The notes under the pieces were generated by a model that worked only from the letters and a program-made list of their open reading frames with translations, was not told the origin of the DNA and searched no databases. DNA of 64,000 nt. Origin: Bradyrhizobium sp. B097 (GTDB lineage Bacteria; Pseudomonadota; Alphaproteobacteria; Rhizobiales; Xanthobacteraceae). A program made the translations under genes and the position numbers. The first letter of the stretch is position 1, and every line of letters starts with the position of its first letter. Shown here piece after piece: positions 60,740 to 64,000 of this stretch. Location of the stretch: assembly GCF_038957035.1 (NCBI RefSeq), contig NZ_CP152412.1:6940501-7004500 (forward strand), written 5' to 3'.

Positions 60740-63592
60740 ATGGCGCACGAGGTTGGACTTCATCCGGGCACGACGTGGCATAAGTGCGACTTTCAATGTC
60801 ATACGCCGCGCGACCTCAACTGGGCTGGCTCACCCGGCCTGTCTGGCGGGAGTGAGGCTGGTGAGTTGGCGCGCCAGCAATGGGCTGATAGCTTCATCGA
60901 CGCAGCCGAGGCCTCAAAGCTACAGGCTATCGCTGTCTCGGATCACCACGACATTTGCCTGTCCGCTTATGTTCTGCAGGCGGCACAACGTCGCGGTTCG
61001 GCCGTACGCGTGTTTCCGGCGGTCGAGATCACCTGCTCGGACAACGCGCAATGCATTGTGGTCTTCGATCCCGCGATGGACGTCGACACGCAAAAGCTAG
61101 CATTGGCTGCGGCCGGAAATATCCTTGCCGCGGCGGCAGCGCAGGCCAAAACCTGCGCGATCGTGCCGGCTCGCGAAACCGTGGCGGGGTTCATTCAAGC
61201 TGTCCAGGGCGAGCAACATCTGCGCGACGCAAGTGTGATCCTGCCGCACTTCAGCAAGGAGGAAGACCACAAGAGCCTCAATGAAGCCGGCCATCACCCC
61301 AGATTCGCGAATTTGCCGATCGACGGCGTCTATATTGAGCGGCCGTATAGTTCGCTGGATGCGACGACATTGGAAAAGATCCGCGGGAAAATCGCCGACT
61401 GGGGCAAGCGACGCCGAGCGATCCTAGCGACTGGCGACAACCGCAGTGCAGATTGGAGCCGATTGGGCGTCCACGATTGCTGGATCAAGCTTGGCGAGCA
61501 CTCAATCGAAGCCTTTCGCCAGGCGCTCCTGGCCGACGAGGCGAGAATCGTGTTCGACGCGCCGACATCTCCGACGGAATATCTGGTGGAGTTGCGCGTG
61601 AAGAGCAGCCTCACCGGACCTGCGCCCGTGACAATATCCTTCAATGACGGCTTCAACGCGATCATAGGCGGCCGAGGCTCGGGAAAGAGCGCTTTTCTGG
61701 AGTATCTTCGCTTTGGCCTCGGGCGGACCGACAAGGACTTCGACAACAAGATCGACCCTGAGTTTGACCGTGAAGCCAAGCTTATCAGCGAGACATTGGC
61801 AGAAGATGGTCATGTCGAGGTGGTGCTTGAGCGCGAAGGCGTGAGGGAGACTTGGCGGCGCGTCCTGACGAACAGCGAGATTATTACGGTCAGCGCAGCC
61901 GGACGGACTATTGAGGTGACGACCAGGACTGCCCGGGAACGCTTTCGAGGAAGAGCTTTCCGGCAGAAGGGCCTGTCGAGCACCATGAATAACCCGGCCA
62001 CCGCATCTGAACAGATCACAGGCATTGCCGCAGCGGAGGAGGTGGACCGGGAGCGAGACGTCAAGAGAGCCATCGAGAACGGCCAACGCAGCGTCGGTAC
62101 CGCGCTGATCAACCTGGCCGCGCTGTGGCAGTCTCGCGTCGACCTGCGGCAAACGACCGAGAAGGTGGAGGATCTCAGACAGCGCATCGCGGCGTTGACC
62201 AAACGGCTTGAACAAGAAGGACTCTCCCCTGAGGCCCTTAAGACAATCGAGGATGGCCCAAAGTACGGTCGAGCGAATGATTACATTCGCACTGTCGGCG
62301 ACCAGGCGAGAGACGCTAAGGTCGAACTCGACCGGCTGGAAAGCGCCACGCTTACGGTCGAGTTGTCGGCTTACGAGGGCGCGAGCGACTTTGATGAGGC
62401 GGCAAGCTTGCAGCAGGCTCTGTCGGACGCCAAGGCCGCGATCAAGGCGTCGTTCGAAGCGGCGAAGACTGCTCTCGACGTTCTGTCGACGAGGCAAGTT
62501 GAAGCCGGGAACCGCTTTGAGGTTAAGCGAGCTGCCTTCGGGTCAACCTACGCAGCCGCCGTTGAGGAACAGGGCAAGCACAGCAACCTGATCGACGAGG
62601 TCGCCCGGTTGAACGGCGAACTGCAGACGGCGGAAGCCGCGCAGGCGCGTGCTCGGAGCGCGGAGCTTGCCAAAGCGAATGCCGAGAAGGACTACGTGGA
62701 TGCGCTCGCGCAGTTGGACCGTCTGGTGAGTCAGCGGCGCGACATCCTAAAATCCGCCGCCGACGCCGTCGCCGGCAAGTCAAGCAATATGCTAAGGGCA
62801 CGCGCTCGCCGGGATCGACTGCCGGCGCAGTACTTGGCCGCGCTGCACAAGCTGTTTGAGGCGTCTCATACTCAATCGGTCGAAGATAGCTGCACGGAGT
62901 GGGTCAGCGCGACACTTGCGGCCGACGAGGTCGAAGGCTGGGCCAAGCTGCGGCAGCAGTTTGTCGGGCTTTACGAAGCAAAGATCATGGCCGGGTCGCC
63001 GCCCGATGCGAGTGATGGTATTCTTGGCTCGCTCCAAGCGATCCTGTTCAATGGCGCCAGGCAACTGACAGAGCGGCAGCGCAAGAGGATTTATCTGAAT
63101 CTCACGGACACAACGATCGCTGGCATCGTGGCGGCGGTTCCGGCGGATTCGATCATCATGTCATACGTTGACGACGGCAGGGCAATCGACTTCAAAATGG
63201 CGTCGCCTGGTCAACAGGCGTCCGCCCTACTCGAACTTCTGCTCAAACAATCTGCTGGAACGCTGATCATCGATCAACCGGAAGACGACCTGGATAACCG
63301 AGTGATCATGCGGATCGTGGAGCTTTTGCGAACCTCGAAGTCTACCCGGCAGCTCATTTTTACGACTCACAATGCCAACATCGTCGTCAATGGTGATGCT
63401 GATAAGATCATTGCACTGAAGTCTCCGGAGCCATCGTCAAATCCGAACAATAACTCACCTCGCGTTCAGCTTGACTGCGACGGAGCGATCGAGACGCCGG
63501 CTGTGAGCGCCACCATCACTTCGATCATGGAGGGAGGACGTGAAGCCTTTGATCTGCGCAGCCGCAAGTACCGGTTTGATTCGCAGGCGTGA
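60740..63592 (+). CDS. PHP-domain/SMC-like ATPase (TrlF/Ppl-like)
   Basis: 950 residues. Residues 1 to 270 are a PHP phosphoesterase domain: KCDFQCHTPRDLNW, AVSDHHDICLSAYVL, ASVILPHFSKEEDH and AILATGDNRSADW supply the metal-binding His/Asp set, with some ligands changed from the usual HxH. An ATPase of SMC/Rad50 style follows: Walker A IIGGRGSGKSAFLEY, a long coiled coil (about 440 to 690), signature MASPGQQASALLELLL, Walker B LIIDQPEDDLDNRVI and FTTHNANIVVNGDADKII. This architecture is that of TrlF-family proteins and of the single-gene anti-phage system Ppl. It probably cleaves nucleic acid or a nucleotide on sensing infection. No partner nuclease gene is needed in such systems. Confidence 0.88.
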   Translation: MAHEVGLHPGTTWHKCDFQCHTPRDLNWAGSPGLSGGSEAGELARQQWADSFIDAAEASKLQAIAVSDHHDICLSAYVLQAAQRRGSAVRVFPAVEITCSDNAQCIVVFDPAMDVDTQKLALAAAGNILAAAAAQAKTCAIVPARETVAGFIQAVQGEQHLRDASVILPHFSKEEDHKSLNEAGHHPRFANLPIDGVYIERPYSSLDATTLEKIRGKIADWGKRRRAILATGDNRSADWSRLGVHDCWIKLGEHSIEAFRQALLADEARIVFDAPTSPTEYLVELRVKSSLTGPAPVTISFNDGFNAIIGGRGSGKSAFLEYLRFGLGRTDKDFDNKIDPEFDREAKLISETLAEDGHVEVVLEREGVRETWRRVLTNSEIITVSAAGRTIEVTTRTARERFRGRAFRQKGLSSTMNNPATASEQITGIAAAEEVDRERDVKRAIENGQRSVGTALINLAALWQSRVDLRQTTEKVEDLRQRIAALTKRLEQEGLSPEALKTIEDGPKYGRANDYIRTVGDQARDAKVELDRLESATLTVELSAYEGASDFDEAASLQQALSDAKAAIKASFEAAKTALDVLSTRQVEAGNRFEVKRAAFGSTYAAAVEEQGKHSNLIDEVARLNGELQTAEAAQARARSAELAKANAEKDYVDALAQLDRLVSQRRDILKSAADAVAGKSSNMLRARARRDRLPAQYLAALHKLFEASHTQSVEDSCTEWVSATLAADEVEGWAKLRQQFVGLYEAKIMAGSPPDASDGILGSLQAILFNGARQLTERQRKRIYLNLTDTTIAGIVAAVPADSIIMSYVDDGRAIDFKMASPGQQASALLELLLKQSAGTLIIDQPEDDLDNRVIMRIVELLRTSKSTRQLIFTTHNANIVVNGDADKIIALKSPEPSSNPNNNSPRVQLDCDGAIETPAVSATITSIMEGGREAFDLRSRKYRFDSQA

Positions 63593-63685
63593 CGTTGCAA
63601 CCCCCAAGTATCTCCTTCCTCATGCTGAATCCCATTTATATGATGTCCGAGAGCTGCAGGTTAGGCGCCTTGTCGCCTTGTAAGC

Positions 63686-64000
63686 TTATTGTCTCGTCAC
63701 AAAGATAAGCTGAGCTCCGACCGACCAAGTCTCTGCACCAACCACGAGCGCCACGGCTTCCGCGCGGCTACGGCCACTCGCTTGAAATCGGGCTAGTCGG
63801 CTGCGACGAAGGGCAGCTCCCCGGCCGTCGTCTGACGGAATCCCATAAGCGCCGCGGTCCGGATCTTGGTGGCGCCGTTCGCCGGCCCGGCGGATTTCCG
63901 TACGTCTTTCAAAGCCGGTCAGAACCTCTTCCAGAGCCTCGCCAAGGGACACCTTACGGTGTTCAAGGTCAAAGCGGACCTTTTCGGCGATGTCCGCTTC
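63686..64000 (-). CDS. Hypothetical protein, runs off the window
   Basis: The frame is open to the window end and reads ADIAEKVRFDLEHRKVSLGE then ALEEVLTGFERRTEIRRAGE, followed by a basic, low-complexity tail to the stop at 63686. Only the C-terminal 104 residues are visible. A GTG in the frame (VSLGEAL) could be a start but the similarity of codon pattern upstream suggests the gene begins beyond 64000. No family recognised. Confidence 0.4.
   Translation of the reverse strand, partial: EADIAEKVRFDLEHRKVSLGEALEEVLTGFERRTEIRRAGERRHQDPDRGAYGIPSDDGRGAALRRSRLARFQASGRSRAEAVALVVGAETWSVGAQLIFVTRQ

Noticed and set aside
1..64000. tRNA or rRNA genes
   Set aside because: No cloverleaf-like T-loop/acceptor pattern or rRNA core sequence was found on a visual pass; a covariance-model scan would be needed to exclude a tRNA fully.

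Overview
The window looks like a stretch of a rhizobial symbiosis island, most likely from Bradyrhizobium or a close relative. This is inferred from three sequences matching the TtsI-bound tts box (two of them about 95 bp upstream of large disordered effector-like proteins), several Omp31-type surface barrels with the signal peptides usual in that genus, pectin-degrading enzymes, small Bradyrhizobium-type hypothetical proteins, a pair of frames resembling the FseA excision activator of Mesorhizobium symbiosis ICEs, and a very high load of broken insertion sequences. No tRNA, rRNA, CRISPR array or nod/nif gene was seen.

Layout. 1-2.2 kb: end of an OprB-like porin, then a decayed group II intron sitting inside an IS5-type transposase and itself carrying an IS66 fragment. 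2.3-10.1 kb: a compact leftward operon encoding HypF, a 34-residue peptide, a KamA-type radical SAM enzyme, an isochorismatase-fold hydrolase, an arginase/agmatinase-fold hydrolase, HypE and an APC permease, with no hydrogenase genes. 10.3-16.4 kb: IS graveyard (IS5, IS6, IS3, IS66, IS110, IS1-like, IS21) enclosing an orphan tts box, a truncated Omp31-like gene and an intact ThiH/HydG-like radical SAM gene. 16.5-21.6 kb: a tts-driven effector, a pectinesterase and a polygalacturonase. 22.5-24.7 kb: decayed sugar-nucleotide genes and an Lrp relic. 25-26.7 kb: a two-barrel outer-membrane protein. 28-32.7 kb: a rightward cluster of a 22-residue peptide, a hairpin, a TPR protein, an unknown protein, an MFS transporter and a DUF3088 protein. 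33-44.5 kb: a LysR regulator, small hypotheticals, a cold-shock protein, fragments of valS, a beta-family gene and otsA, and a second tts-driven effector. 45-49.8 kb: a PIN-toxin/antitoxin pair, a truncated serine recombinase, a GH18 chitinase and the FseA-like pair. 50.6-51.6 kb: tssA remnant. 51.7-59.4 kb: a phosphonate-type cluster (PEP mutase, nucleotidyltransferase, CDP-alcohol phosphatidyltransferase, aminotransferases, PhnF-type regulator). 59.5-64 kb: a DUF2971 gene, a PHP-ATPase resembling Ppl-type anti-phage proteins, and a partial gene.

How the genes work together. The clearest functional units are: (1) the hypF-to-permease operon, whose enzymes all belong to families acting on carbamoyl, cyano or guanidino carbon, plus a radical SAM aminomutase and one or two tiny peptides, suggesting an unrecognised small-molecule or peptide-modification pathway; (2) the 22-residue peptide/TPR/MFS cluster, laid out like a peptide precursor followed by an attenuator and export genes; (3) the phosphonate cluster, which has CMP activation and alcohol-transfer enzymes but no phosphonopyruvate decarboxylase, suggesting a phosphonoalanine-like headgroup on a lipid; and (4) host-interaction genes (two type III effectors, pectin enzymes, surface barrels). 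All functional statements come from motif reading and family knowledge; no database search was run.
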